From: Christiangramia sp. OXR-203
Lineage (GTDB): Bacteria; Bacteroidota; Bacteroidia; Flavobacteriales; Flavobacteriaceae
Reading direction: 5' to 3'
Assembly: GCF_034372165.1 (NCBI RefSeq)
Contig: NZ_CP139698.1
Coordinates: forward strand, 248,001-312,000
Length of the DNA: 64,000 nucleotides
Part shown: positions 19,433 through 27,888 of the stretch, piece by piece
How positions within the stretch are numbered: position 1 is the stretch's first letter
How the letters are laid out: each line of letters starts with the position of its first letter
Translations under genes and position numbers: made by a program
The notes under the pieces: model-generated
Databases searched by the model: none
What the model was told of the DNA's origin: nothing
What the model saw: only the letters and a program-made list of their open reading frames with translations

Positions 19433-19816
19433 ATGTCTACAGATGTAAAAGAACGCTACAGCGATGCAGATCTAGCCGAGTTCAAGGCTTTGATCAAATC
19501 AAAGATCGAGAAAGCACAGGAGCAGTTGTCTAATTATCAGTCAGCCTATAAGAATGATGGAAATAATGGTACAGATGATACCTCCCCAACATTCAAAGCT
19601 TTTGAGGAAGGAAGTGAAACTATGAGCAAGGAAGCGAACTCTCAACTAGCTATTCGCCAGGAGAAGTTTATCCGTGATCTTAAAAATGCTCTTAACAGGA
19701 TCGAAAATAAGACCTATGGTATTTGTAGAGTCACTGGAAAGTTGATCGCTAAAGAAAGATTGCTTTTAGTACCTCATGCAACCTTAAGCATTGAAGCAAA
19801 AAATTTACAACGCTAA
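19433..19816 (+). CDS. TraR/DksA-family protein with a degenerate zinc finger
   Basis: This 127-residue protein belongs to the DksA/TraR group, which binds RNA polymerase through its secondary channel. The N-terminal 90 residues are charged helices that could form the coiled coil. The C-terminal finger region (TYGICRVTGKLIAKERL and VPHATLSIEAK) aligns with DksA, but only Cys98 of the four zinc cysteines remains. The flavobacterial members I recall look similar, so this is probably a lineage trait and not damage. The acidic pair usual at the coiled-coil tip is not clear; a DDT at 48-50 lies near it. It follows ileS by 3 bp and ends before a terminator. Confidence 0.85.
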   Translation: MSTDVKERYSDADLAEFKALIKSKIEKAQEQLSNYQSAYKNDGNNGTDDTSPTFKAFEEGSETMSKEANSQLAIRQEKFIRDLKNALNRIENKTYGICRVTGKLIAKERLLLVPHATLSIEAKNLQR

Positions 19817-19828
19817 ACTGATCAAATT

Positions 19829-19867
19829 AACGTCCGGAGCATTTTTTGTTCCGGACGTTTTTATTTT
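19829..19867 (+). terminator. rho-independent terminator after the ileS-dksA-like operon
   Basis: The arms AACGTCCGGA and TCCGGACGTT pair perfectly over 10 bp around an 11-base T-rich loop and are followed by a T-rich tract. Confidence 0.9.
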
Positions 19868-19879
19868 TACTGAAGGAAG

Positions 19880-20503
19880 ATGTTGAAGAAGTTTTGTTTG
19901 CTGTGGTTTTTCTGTTTCAGCATGTCACTACATGCCCAGCGTGACACCCGCGAGATCTTCAATGCTTCAGGAATTGAATCCATCAACATACTTACCAACG
20001 AGGTTTTCAAAATTACTATTACCGCTACCAATACAGACAGGATCAGGCTCATTACTCATTCTGAAGGTGAATACTTTAATCTGATTCTTGTTCAAACAAA
20101 AGTCGATAACGGTAATTTGAGCATAAAAACGAGCTATCCCCAAGAATTAACCGGAGGTTTTGATAAATTAAGTGCACATAAGGTCTTTTCTTTAGAGCTA
20201 GAACTGGAGATTCCAGAGAATCTTGAAATTTCTGTAGATTCTAATATAGCTTCTTTAATTACAACTGGATCCTTTAACCAGTTAACAGCGAACCTTAAAG
20301 ATGGTTTTTGTGACTTAAGGGATTTTGCAGGAAATGCTACGATTAATACTTACGATGGTAATATTCGGGTGGAAACAGGTTCCGGTCTTGTTGATGCTGA
20401 AAGCAGGAATGGAAAGGTGGAGTTACCGAAATATTTACGAGGTAGAAACCCTATAAAACTTAAGTCTATAGACGGCAATATATTGGTGCTTAAAACTAAA
20501 TAA
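19880..20503 (+). CDS. secreted DUF4097-like beta-repeat protein
   Basis: This 207-residue protein has a signal peptide (1-19, cleaved before QRDTRE). The mature part is made of short parallel-like strands with small turn residues, such as ISVDSNIASLITTGSF, ANLKDGFCDLRDFAG, NIRVETGSGLVDAESRNG and LKSIDGNILVL. This is the pattern of the 'putative adhesin' DUF4097 beta-solenoids found in many flavobacteria. No catalytic motif is visible. The start lies 13 bp after the previous operon's terminator, and lspA begins 38 bp downstream with its own promoter-like site. Substrate or partner unknown. Confidence 0.6.
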   Translation: MLKKFCLLWFFCFSMSLHAQRDTREIFNASGIESINILTNEVFKITITATNTDRIRLITHSEGEYFNLILVQTKVDNGNLSIKTSYPQELTGGFDKLSAHKVFSLELELEIPENLEISVDSNIASLITTGSFNQLTANLKDGFCDLRDFAGNATINTYDGNIRVETGSGLVDAESRNGKVELPKYLRGRNPIKLKSIDGNILVLKTK

Positions 20504-20517
20504 TATTAGTATTTTTG
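20483..20517 (+). promoter_or_regulatory. putative lspA promoter
   Basis: TATTTTTG at 20510-20517 matches the Bacteroidota -7 consensus exactly. A TTG at 20483-20485 stands 24 bp upstream, slightly longer than the usual 19-23. The -7 box lies 24 bp before the lspA ATG, within the short gap after the preceding gene. Confidence 0.5.
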
Positions 20518-20541
20518 GTGCGTTTCAATTAAAAATAAACC

Positions 20542-21147
20542 ATGTCGCTTAAAAAAGCCGGAATCATCATTTTCCTGATCTTATTAATAGATCAGATCTC
20601 CAAAATTTATATCAAAACACATTTTGCTCTAGGTGAAGAGATCGAGGTTTTCGACTGGTTTAGTATTCTTTTTGTTGAGAACGAAGGAATGGCGTGGGGA
20701 ACCAAGATCCCTGGTGAATATGGCAAGCTAGCCCTCACTCTTTTCAGGCTGGCCGCTATAGTTGGTATTGGTTACTGGTTATGGGATGCAGTTAGAAAGA
20801 ATGGCTCAAGAGTATTGATCGTTTCAATCGCGCTGATCTTTGCCGGAGCTTTTGGAAATATCATCGATTCTGTTTTCTACGGAATCATCTTTGACGATAG
20901 CTACGGCCATGTAGCAAGTTTTTTACCTGAAGCTGGTGGCTATAGTTCAATTTTCTACGGAAAGGTGGTAGACATGCTATATTTCCCTCTGTGGAAAGGT
21001 TATTTACCTGGTTGGGTTCCATTCTGGGGTGGAGAATACTTTACATTCTTTGAACCCGTATTTAATATAGCAGATTCAGCGATCAGCGTTGGTGTAGCTT
21101 TACTTTTAATATTCAATAAGAAAGCTTTTCCGAAGGAAGAAGAATAA
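20542..21147 (+). CDS. lspA: lipoprotein signal peptidase (signal peptidase II)
   Basis: This inner-membrane aspartic protease cleaves signal peptides of lipoproteins before the lipidated cysteine, and the window holds several such lipoproteins. The protein has 201 residues, longer than the usual 160-170. An insert at about 117-165 lies between the conserved blocks, as is common in Bacteroidota. Landmarks are the first helix with LLIDQISK, VENEGMAWG, GAFGNIID and the catalytic aspartates Asp144 (GKVVDM) and Asp178 (FNIADS). Four hydrophobic helices are visible. It converges with the response-regulator gene, with a gap of only 2 bp between the stop codons. Confidence 0.93.
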   Translation: MSLKKAGIIIFLILLIDQISKIYIKTHFALGEEIEVFDWFSILFVENEGMAWGTKIPGEYGKLALTLFRLAAIVGIGYWLWDAVRKNGSRVLIVSIALIFAGAFGNIIDSVFYGIIFDDSYGHVASFLPEAGGYSSIFYGKVVDMLYFPLWKGYLPGWVPFWGGEYFTFFEPVFNIADSAISVGVALLLIFNKKAFPKEEE

Positions 21148-21149
21148 AA

Positions 21150-21566
21150 TCAGGCAGCAGTTTTATCGAAGATCTTTTCGAACTTTTTAAGTTCAATAGG
21201 TTTTATGAGATAATCTGTAACCATATTAAATGATTTCACTCTCTCCAAATCCCGAGGGTCTATCGAGGAGCTTACTACATAAAGAGTGATCTTTTTATTC
21301 AGGTTGTTCTTGATCTTCAGGAATTCATTTAAAAACTCCCAGCCATCCATTACAGGCATATTAAGATCCAGGAATATGATATCTGGTAGCAAATCTTCAT
21401 GGGTAACAGAAGACATGGTTTTCTTGAAATAATCCAGTGCTTCCTTACCATTTTTATAGATTAGAAGATTCTCTGATAATTTTTTGATCTCTATGATCTT
21501 TTTAACCAAGTTCACGTATATCTTATCATCATCGATGATACACGCTAGTTCTACTTTCTGCCCCAT
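21150..21566 (-). CDS. single-domain response regulator
   Basis: This 138-residue protein is a receiver (REC) domain with no output domain. Visible are the acidic triad Asp12-Asp13-Asp14, the phosphorylation site Asp67 in FLDLNMPVMDGWEF, the switch serines at 99-101 and the conserved Lys122 in YLIKPI. It starts 9 bp after the stop of a PAS histidine kinase on the same strand, so the two form a pair. With no DNA-binding domain it may act as a phosphate shuttle, in the manner of Spo0F or CheY, or by binding another protein. The final output is unknown. Confidence 0.93.
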   Translation of the reverse strand: MGQKVELACIIDDDKIYVNLVKKIIEIKKLSENLLIYKNGKEALDYFKKTMSSVTHEDLLPDIIFLDLNMPVMDGWEFLNEFLKIKNNLNKKITLYVVSSSIDPRDLERVKSFNMVTDYLIKPIELKKFEKIFDKTAA

Positions 21567-21575
21567 TGTATAGAT

Positions 21576-23030
21576 CTAGAATTTTATTTTAAACGTAGTT
21601 CCTATGTCTAGAGTACTACTTACAGATATGGCTCCCCCTAGAGCTTCCACCTGGTTTTTGGTAATGAATAAACCAATACCTTTTGCTTCCTGACTGGTAT
21701 GATGAAAGGTTCGGTACATTCCAAACATTTTATCACCATACTCGTCGAGATCGATCCCCATTCCATTGTCACTTATCTCGAGAAATTCCTTTTCGTTCTC
21801 AATATATGTCTGGATAAAGATGACCGGTTTACGACCAGGTTGTTTGTATCTGATCGCATTCGTGATTAAATTTAATAAAATACTTTCAAGATACTCAGGT
21901 ATATAGCTAATTTCTTTCAAATCCTGAAACTCAGCGACGATTTTTGCATTTTCCCGATTAATGAGTGATGATATCGATGCCAGAACGATCTCCAGAGCCT
22001 CTTCAAATTTAATTTTGACCCGTTTTTTCTTTAGCGAACTTTGAACACTAACGATATTGTTCAGTCTTGAAATCGCAGAATCCAGGTTGCCAGCCACATC
22101 ATCAACATTGGCAAGTAGATCCAGTTTATCTCTATCTGTCTTGGCCTCTCGTAACAATTCCACAATAAGACTTAAATTGCTACTATGGGATCTTAAATGA
22201 TGTGAAACGATGTGGGCAAAGTTGAAAAGTCGGGAATTTTGTGAAGCAATGATGTCCAACGAGTTCTGAAGATTCAGTTCATTGTTTTTGTTTTCGTCGA
22301 TGTTCTGTAAAACTCCCCTTATTCCAATCACTTGCTGATCGTCATCATATACCGGTTTTCCTGTTAGTCGCACCCAGTATTCCCTATTCTGAAAGGAGAT
22401 CATTTTCAATTCCAGTTTGAAAGGAATCCCGAAGTTCTCACACTTATCAAAGGCAGATTTCATTCTGTTATGATGTTCTTCAGCATAGAAGCTTTCCCGC
22501 TTTTCATAAGCAGGTTGAAAATCCCGGGGGCAATCGAGAATTTTCTTGGTTACATCATCCCAGTAAATATTCTTATTGATCGTGTCTACATACCAGCCTC
22601 CGGTAGAAGTCATTTCTGCAGTTTCGCGATAGTAGAAGAAATTTTCTTCGATCGTGTACTGGTCCCGCTTGGTCTGGTGTATATTTACAAATAGTAGTAC
22701 CGCAGTTTCCCTGAAGGAGTTATCCTTGCTTTTTAGATTCTTGCATTCAAACCATCGATACTTTCCATTCCCAAGTTTCAACTTGATCTCAAATTTGAAA
22801 GTCTCATCATCAGCGATAAGTTTCTCAAAATGAATTCTGAAATCGTAGCGATAATCGGGATGTAGAATATGATTGATAAAAAATTCAAAACGATCTTCTT
22901 CGATCTTAGGATCACCTACAAGATTGCTGAAATGATCTGACCAGCTAATCTCCTTGGAAAAGAGATTGATCTTCCAATAGGCGATATCGAAATCCTGAAG
23001 TATGCTGTTTAACTGAAGGTCGCTAAGCAT
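21576..23030 (-). CDS. cytosolic PAS-domain sensor histidine kinase
   Basis: This 484-residue kinase should phosphorylate the adjacent receiver. Two PAS domains (about 10-120 and 135-245, the second with GGWYVDTINKNIYWDD and a PAC-like end) precede a dimerisation helix at about 255-330 with phospho-acceptor His277 in FAHIVSHHLRS. The ATPase domain follows, with the N box around Asn391 (LLNLITNAIRY), the G1 box DNGMGID and the G2 box AKGIGLFI. There are no membrane segments, so it senses an internal signal, perhaps a small ligand or redox state. It is the first gene of a two-gene unit. Confidence 0.93.
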   Translation of the reverse strand: MLSDLQLNSILQDFDIAYWKINLFSKEISWSDHFSNLVGDPKIEEDRFEFFINHILHPDYRYDFRIHFEKLIADDETFKFEIKLKLGNGKYRWFECKNLKSKDNSFRETAVLLFVNIHQTKRDQYTIEENFFYYRETAEMTSTGGWYVDTINKNIYWDDVTKKILDCPRDFQPAYEKRESFYAEEHHNRMKSAFDKCENFGIPFKLELKMISFQNREYWVRLTGKPVYDDDQQVIGIRGVLQNIDENKNNELNLQNSLDIIASQNSRLFNFAHIVSHHLRSHSSNLSLIVELLREAKTDRDKLDLLANVDDVAGNLDSAISRLNNIVSVQSSLKKKRVKIKFEEALEIVLASISSLINRENAKIVAEFQDLKEISYIPEYLESILLNLITNAIRYKQPGRKPVIFIQTYIENEKEFLEISDNGMGIDLDEYGDKMFGMYRTFHHTSQEAKGIGLFITKNQVEALGGAISVSSTLDIGTTFKIKF

Positions 23031-23083
23031 TAGGGTCTTTTGGCAATGTTAAATGTACATTTTTAAGCTAGTTGTAGCAAAAA

Positions 23084-23656
23084 TTATTTTTTCCTGAAAT
23101 CGTAGATTCTGTTGGGAGTAACGCAATAGTCCAGTGGAATGTCACTTGTATATACATCACTGATCTCATCTACTGGTCCATAGAAAGAAACACCAATTTT
23201 AATGATGTCTTTCTTGCAGCGGCTTAAAAAGCGATCGTAAAAACCCTTCCCATATCCAACTCGGTGTCCGCTTTTATCTAATGCCAGAAGAGGAATAAAG
23301 ACAGCGTCCAGCTGTCGTGCAGCAATCTGGATGCCGTCTACCGGTTCAGGAATATTCCATTGATTCTTAACGATCCTGGTTTGATCTGTTAGTAAGTAAT
23401 TGATCATTTCACCAGTTTCAAAATCAGATTTGGGAACAATGATCTCTTTGTCTTTTCCCTGTAATACATGTAGCAAATATTCTGTATTTACTTCCTTTTG
23501 TTCAGCAATACTTAGGAAAATATGAAAGTATCGTGCATCCCACACGCTTAGTTCAAGACATTTATTCGCGATATCTATGCTCATGCTCTCGATATCTTCC
23601 TGAGCAAGCTGACTGCGTAAAAGCTTAAATTTCTTCCTGATCTCAGACTTCTTCAT
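23084..23656 (-). CDS. 5-formyltetrahydrofolate cyclo-ligase
   Basis: This 190-residue enzyme uses ATP to convert 5-formyl-THF to 5,10-methenyl-THF. The N-terminal basic helix (MKKSEIRKKFKLLR), the block DAVFIPLLALDKSGHRVGYG and the family signature GYGKGFYDRFL are all present. I chose the ATG at 23656; the frame extends 23 codons further but that stretch overlaps the upstream gene and lacks family character. With this start it overlaps the end of the AstE-like gene by 14 bp, so it is the last gene of a tightly packed operon. No functional link with the rest of the cassette is obvious. Confidence 0.92.
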   Translation of the reverse strand: MKKSEIRKKFKLLRSQLAQEDIESMSIDIANKCLELSVWDARYFHIFLSIAEQKEVNTEYLLHVLQGKDKEIIVPKSDFETGEMINYLLTDQTRIVKNQWNIPEPVDGIQIAARQLDAVFIPLLALDKSGHRVGYGKGFYDRFLSRCKKDIIKIGVSFYGPVDEISDVYTSDIPLDYCVTPNRIYDFRKK

Positions 23657-24638
23657 CGAAAAGTGCTTTTGATTGCATGGAAATGTGAAAGATGGCATCA
23701 CCCTGATATACGATCGGGGATTCATTGATATTAATCACATAACCCTCGCTACTGCTCTTGATCTTATGACTAAATTTACCATAGGGATCGGTAATTGTAG
23801 CGATATATTCACCCTTTTCAACATGTTTGCCACAGGGAATCTTGACATGTAGAAGACCACTGTACTTTGCCCGTAACCAGGAACTATTCTCGATAAGAAC
23901 AGTGTCTCTTTTTACTTCTGGATATTCAAATTTATCATTCAGCATTTCCAGATGACTAAGAATACGCATAGCGCCGTCTACACCCACTTTTGCTACATCT
24001 TTATTGGAGTCCAGGGATTTTCCACCTTCGAACAGCAAAACGGGAATTCCTAATTTTGAACAGGTTTCCCGGTAGGATTTTGTGATCGTTTTGGAATGTA
24101 TGGTAAAAGGAGCGTTGAAGATCTTCGCATATTTAATACTTTGTTCATCGCCTTTTTTAACTCGTATTTGTGGAGCATTGAACCTGGCAGCACCTCCGGT
24201 ATGGAAGTCCAGGCAAAAATCTGCTATTGGTAGTATTTTCTTTACGAATTGATAAGCGAATCTACTGGCCAGCGACCCATTTTTTGTTCCGGGGAACACA
24301 CGATTAAGATCACGTCCATCAGGAAATTCACGAGCCATGTTTAAAAATCCGAAGATGTTCACGATAGGGATACAAATCACGGTACCCACTTTAGGTTTGT
24401 TGACACCCTTCGAAATGATCTGCCTTACGATCTCAACTCCATTGATCTCGTCGCCATGAATTCCTGCTGTTAGAAGAACAACTGGACCAGGTCTTTTGGA
24501 ACGCTCAATAATGACCGGCACCTCCACAGATGTGGTAGTGTATAGCTTGGCCATATTAAAATTTATGGTCGCTCTTTTACCCGGCAGTACTTTTTCTCCC
24601 AGGATCTCAAGAACATTGTTCTTGTCTATTCGCGGCAT
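23643..24638 (-). CDS. succinylglutamate desuccinylase/aspartoacylase-family zinc hydrolase
   Basis: This 331-residue protein belongs to the AstE/AspA branch of M14-like zinc enzymes, which split amide bonds of N-acyl amino acids or peptides. Zinc ligands can be read as His61 and Glu64 in GIHGDEINGVE and a histidine in LDFHTGG. The substrate-binding block is PDGRDLNRVFPG. The C-terminal part (about 235-331) is a barrel-like domain with biotinyl-type strands. It lies 3 bp after the RimK-type ligase gene and overlaps the next gene by 14 bp. In this setting it may trim residues added by the ligase; that is inference from gene order. Confidence 0.85.
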   Translation of the reverse strand: MPRIDKNNVLEILGEKVLPGKRATINFNMAKLYTTTSVEVPVIIERSKRPGPVVLLTAGIHGDEINGVEIVRQIISKGVNKPKVGTVICIPIVNIFGFLNMAREFPDGRDLNRVFPGTKNGSLASRFAYQFVKKILPIADFCLDFHTGGAARFNAPQIRVKKGDEQSIKYAKIFNAPFTIHSKTITKSYRETCSKLGIPVLLFEGGKSLDSNKDVAKVGVDGAMRILSHLEMLNDKFEYPEVKRDTVLIENSSWLRAKYSGLLHVKIPCGKHVEKGEYIATITDPYGKFSHKIKSSSEGYVININESPIVYQGDAIFHISMQSKALFDEEV

Positions 24639-24641
24639 ATG

Positions 24642-25514
24642 TTAGACGTTTCGTTCAATATATCTAATGATCGTTTTGGCAATATCCTTTCCGGTTGCTG
24701 CTTCAATCCCTTCCAGACCAGGAGAGCTGTTTACTTCAAGTATAAGAGGACCACGACTACTTTGCAGCATATCCACACCGGCCACACCAAGAGCCATTGC
24801 TTTCGCTGCCTTGATAGCTGCATTTTCCTCTTCATCTGTTAGCTGAATGATGGATGCTGAACCTCCACGGTGAAGATTCGATCTAAACTCACCTTCTTTA
24901 CCCTGTCTTTTCATCGCACCTACAACCTGTCCATCTACCACAAAAGCCCGAATATCTGCTCCACCAGCTTCCTTGATGAATTCCTGCACGATTACTCTTG
25001 CCTGTAGCCCGTTGAAGGCTTCAATGACAGATTCTGCGGCATTTTGAGTTTCAGCCAGTACGACTCCTAATCCCTGAGTACCTTCTAGCAATTTAATGAT
25101 CACCGGGGCACCACCAACATGATCCAGAATTTCAGTCACATCTTTCGAATAGTTGGTAAAAACAGTTTTAGGTAAACCAAGTCTTGCTCTCGATAATATC
25201 TGTAAACTTCTTAATTTGTCCCTGCTTCTTACCAGCGCCTGTGATTCGGTCGTGGTAAATGTTCCCATCATTTCGAATTGTCTTACTACAGCAGTACCGT
25301 AAAAAGTTACCGAAGCTCCAATTCTTGGGATTACCGCATCAGTATCATCCAGGAAATGGTTTTTGTAGTAGATACTTGGTTTCTTCTTTTCAATAACCAG
25401 GTCACACTTTGTAGGATCGATCACTTCTACTTCGTGGTTGCGCTTTTTAGCGGCTTCTACCAGTCGGCTTGTAGAATAGAGTCGGGGATTTCTGGATAAT
25501 ATTCTAATCTTCAT
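24642..25514 (-). CDS. rimK: RimK-family ATP-grasp amino-acid ligase
   Basis: This 290-residue ATP-grasp enzyme resembles RimK, which adds glutamates to the C-terminus of ribosomal protein S6. It starts [18 protein letters not shown], as RimK does. A central ATP-grasp core carries [18 protein letters not shown], the lid region with [20 protein letters not shown], and the metal-binding end [19 protein letters not shown]. It lies 1 bp after the retropepsin-like gene and 3 bp before the AstE-like gene. The true substrate here is not proven; ribosomal S6 or a free peptide are both possible. Confidence 0.88.
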   Translation of the reverse strand: MKIRILSRNPRLYSTSRLVEAAKKRNHEVEVIDPTKCDLVIEKKKPSIYYKNHFLDDTDAVIPRIGASVTFYGTAVVRQFEMMGTFTTTESQALVRSRDKLRSLQILSRARLGLPKTVFTNYSKDVTEILDHVGGAPVIIKLLEGTQGLGVVLAETQNAAESVIEAFNGLQARVIVQEFIKEAGGADIRAFVVDGQVVGAMKRQGKEGEFRSNLHRGGSASIIQLTDEEENAAIKAAKAMALGVAGVDMLQSSRGPLILEVNSSPGLEGIEAATGKDIAKTIIRYIERNV

Positions 25515-25515
25515 A

Positions 25516-25935
25516 TTACTTCAGGTTAAAAGAGACATCGATAAGCTCGGTGTCTACAATAAATTTTTTGGTTAAAAACTTTCTTCCAATTAATACCGGA
25601 TATCGCATTTCCTGTCTGTCTGAAAGCGATAGGGATATTTTAAATACTTTTCCGAAGAGCCTGATATTGGTGCGTACCAGATATCGTTTCTGGATGATCC
25701 CGTTACTACTTCTTACAAATACAATGTCGTAATCCTTAAAAATAAAAGCTTTGCCATTATATAAAGGATGTTCAGCATCCAGAAAGGTACAATGCAGTTC
25801 ATCATCAACTTCTTTGATATTCTCGCAATGTATCGAGGAGCTATAGGCTCCCGTATCAATTTTAATGGCGATGTCGTTGAGGTGTAAAGCAGGAAAATCT
25901 GCCTTGTCAAATCTTCCGATCACAATCTTCTCCAT
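25516..25935 (-). CDS. retropepsin-like aspartic protease, RimB/DUF785 type
   Basis: This 139-residue protein has the active-site motif Asp27-Thr28-Gly29-Ala30 in [13 protein letters not shown] and the flap and C-terminal strands of the small retropepsin-like family often annotated as 'ATP-dependent zinc protease'. The end block [17 protein letters not shown] is typical. One motif per chain implies a dimer, as in retroviral proteases. In Pseudomonas a RimB of this type modulates RimK. Here it is the first gene of the cassette, 1 bp before the RimK-type ligase. It diverges from uvrC across about 150 bp that should hold both promoters. Confidence 0.85.
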   Translation of the reverse strand: MEKIVIGRFDKADFPALHLNDIAIKIDTGAYSSSIHCENIKEVDDELHCTFLDAEHPLYNGKAFIFKDYDIVFVRSSNGIIQKRYLVRTNIRLFGKVFKISLSLSDRQEMRYPVLIGRKFLTKKFIVDTELIDVSFNLK

Positions 25936-26088
25936 AATGCAATATACTAAAATGCCCTAAGTCTGGGAGCTGTGCAAAGTAAACGAAAGATTATACAATA
26001 TTTTGATACGTAGGGTGATATTCTTAAAATTTACTTCGGAAGCCAAAAAAGGTTTAGTGAGCTTATTTTAATGTTTATTTTTGAGGTA

Positions 26089-27888
26089 ATGGAAAAGCCA
26101 GCTCTGGACGTACAATTAAAAACTTTACCCAATAGCCCGGGTGTTTATCAGTATTTCGATAAGAATGGAAAGATCCTTTATGTAGGGAAAGCCAAGAATT
26201 TGAAGAAACGGGTGACTTCTTATTTCACCAAGAGACATGATAGCCATCGAATTGGAGTCATGGTCAAGAAGATCCATGAAATAAAACATATCGTAGTTGC
26301 TTCAGAAACCGATGCATTGCTCCTGGAAAATAATTTGATCAAGAAACATCAGCCCAGGTTCAATGTAATGCTAAAGGATGATAAGACGTACCCGTGGATA
26401 TGCATTAAAAATGAGCGGTTTCCACGTGTTTTTCCTACCAGAAAACTGGTTCGTGATGGCAGCGAATATTATGGACCATTTACAAGCTTTAAAACCGTAA
26501 ATACACTACTCGATCTAATCAAAGGATTATACAAGTTAAGAACCTGTAATTATGATCTTTCCGAAGATAAGATTCAGAATGATAAATACAAGGTCTGCTT
26601 AGAATACCATCTTGGTAATTGTGAAGGACCCTGTGAAGCATTACAACCTGAAGAAGAATATAATCGCAATATTGAAGCTATTCGCCAGATCGTAAAAGGT
26701 AATTTCAAGGATTCCCTTCAGCGTTTTCGAAATCAAATGAAAGAGCATGCTGAGAATATGGAATTTGAAGATGCTCAGCGAATCAAGATCAAGATCGATG
26801 TGCTGGAGAATTATCAATCCAAGTCTACAGTAGTGAATCCACGTATTAATAATGTAGATGTTTTTTCCGTAGTAAGTGATGAAGGTTACGGCTATGTAAA
26901 TTTTCTCCAGTTATCTCACGGCGCGATCATACGCTCTCATACCATCGAGATGAAAAAGAAGCTGGATGAAAGCGACCTGGAATTGCTGGAACTGGCCATT
27001 GTGGAGATCAGGCAGCGTTTCAGCTCAAAATCTACTGAGATCTATGTGCCTTTCAAAGTAGATGTGGGTGAAGACCTTAAGATCACGGTTCCAAAACTTG
27101 GTGATAAAAAGAAGATCGTAGAGTTGTCCCAGCGAAATGCCAAGTATTTCAGGCAGGAACGGTTTAAGCAAATGAAGATCATAGATCCAGACCGTCATGT
27201 GAACCGTATTATGGCGCAAATGAAGGAAGATCTTAGACTTAGCGAAGAACCGCGGCATATCGAGTGTTTTGATAACTCAAATATCCAGGGAACCAATCCG
27301 GTTGCCGCCTGCGTGGTTTTCAAGGATGGAAAACCAAGCAAAAAGGATTATCGAAAATTTAATATTAAAACCGTAGAGGGCCCAGACGATTTTGCTTCTA
27401 TGGAAGAAGTAGTCTTCAGGCGTTATCGAAGATTGCTAAATGAAGATGAGCCGCTTCCACAATTAATTATCGTTGATGGTGGAAAAGGGCAACTTTCCAG
27501 CGGTGTAAAGGCACTGGATACCTTAGGTCTCCGCGGAAAGATCGCCATCATAGGGATTGCAAAACGACTGGAAGAGATCTACTATCCAGGTGATTCCATA
27601 CCTTTATATCTGGACAAAAAATCTGAATCTCTAAAGATCATTCAGCAGCTTCGAAATGAGGCGCATCGCTTCGGAATTACATTTCACCGGAATAAAAGAA
27701 GTAAAACCGCGTTAAATACCGAACTTGAGTCCATTGCCGGAATAGGAGAAAAAACAGTCATTGATTTACTGAAGAATTTCAGGTCTTTAAAAAGAGTGAA
27801 GGAAGCAAGCGAAAAGGAACTTGCTGAAGTGATTGGAGCTGCAAGAGCAACCATCGTCTATCAATTTTATCATAAAGAGAATGCGTAA
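26089..27888 (+). CDS. uvrC: excinuclease ABC subunit C
   Basis: This protein of 599 residues makes the dual incisions in nucleotide excision repair with UvrA and UvrB. The N-terminal GIY-YIG nuclease appears as SPGVYQYFDK and KILYVGKAKNLKKRV. A UVR motif (about 200-235) follows, then the RNase H-like second nuclease (with IECFDNSNIQGTNPVA and LIIVDGGKGQL) and a C-terminal helix-hairpin-helix pair (LESIAGIGEKTVIDLL). I chose the ATG at 26089, which gives the family's usual MEKPALDVQLK start. An in-frame ATG at 26071 overlaps a perfect -7 box (TATTTTTG, 26076-26083) and is less likely. The patatin gene overlaps its end by 8 bp. Confidence 0.93.
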   Translation: MEKPALDVQLKTLPNSPGVYQYFDKNGKILYVGKAKNLKKRVTSYFTKRHDSHRIGVMVKKIHEIKHIVVASETDALLLENNLIKKHQPRFNVMLKDDKTYPWICIKNERFPRVFPTRKLVRDGSEYYGPFTSFKTVNTLLDLIKGLYKLRTCNYDLSEDKIQNDKYKVCLEYHLGNCEGPCEALQPEEEYNRNIEAIRQIVKGNFKDSLQRFRNQMKEHAENMEFEDAQRIKIKIDVLENYQSKSTVVNPRINNVDVFSVVSDEGYGYVNFLQLSHGAIIRSHTIEMKKKLDESDLELLELAIVEIRQRFSSKSTEIYVPFKVDVGEDLKITVPKLGDKKKIVELSQRNAKYFRQERFKQMKIIDPDRHVNRIMAQMKEDLRLSEEPRHIECFDNSNIQGTNPVAACVVFKDGKPSKKDYRKFNIKTVEGPDDFASMEEVVFRRYRRLLNEDEPLPQLIIVDGGKGQLSSGVKALDTLGLRGKIAIIGIAKRLEEIYYPGDSIPLYLDKKSESLKIIQQLRNEAHRFGITFHRNKRSKTALNTELESIAGIGEKTVIDLLKNFRSLKRVKEASEKELAEVIGAARATIVYQFYHKENA

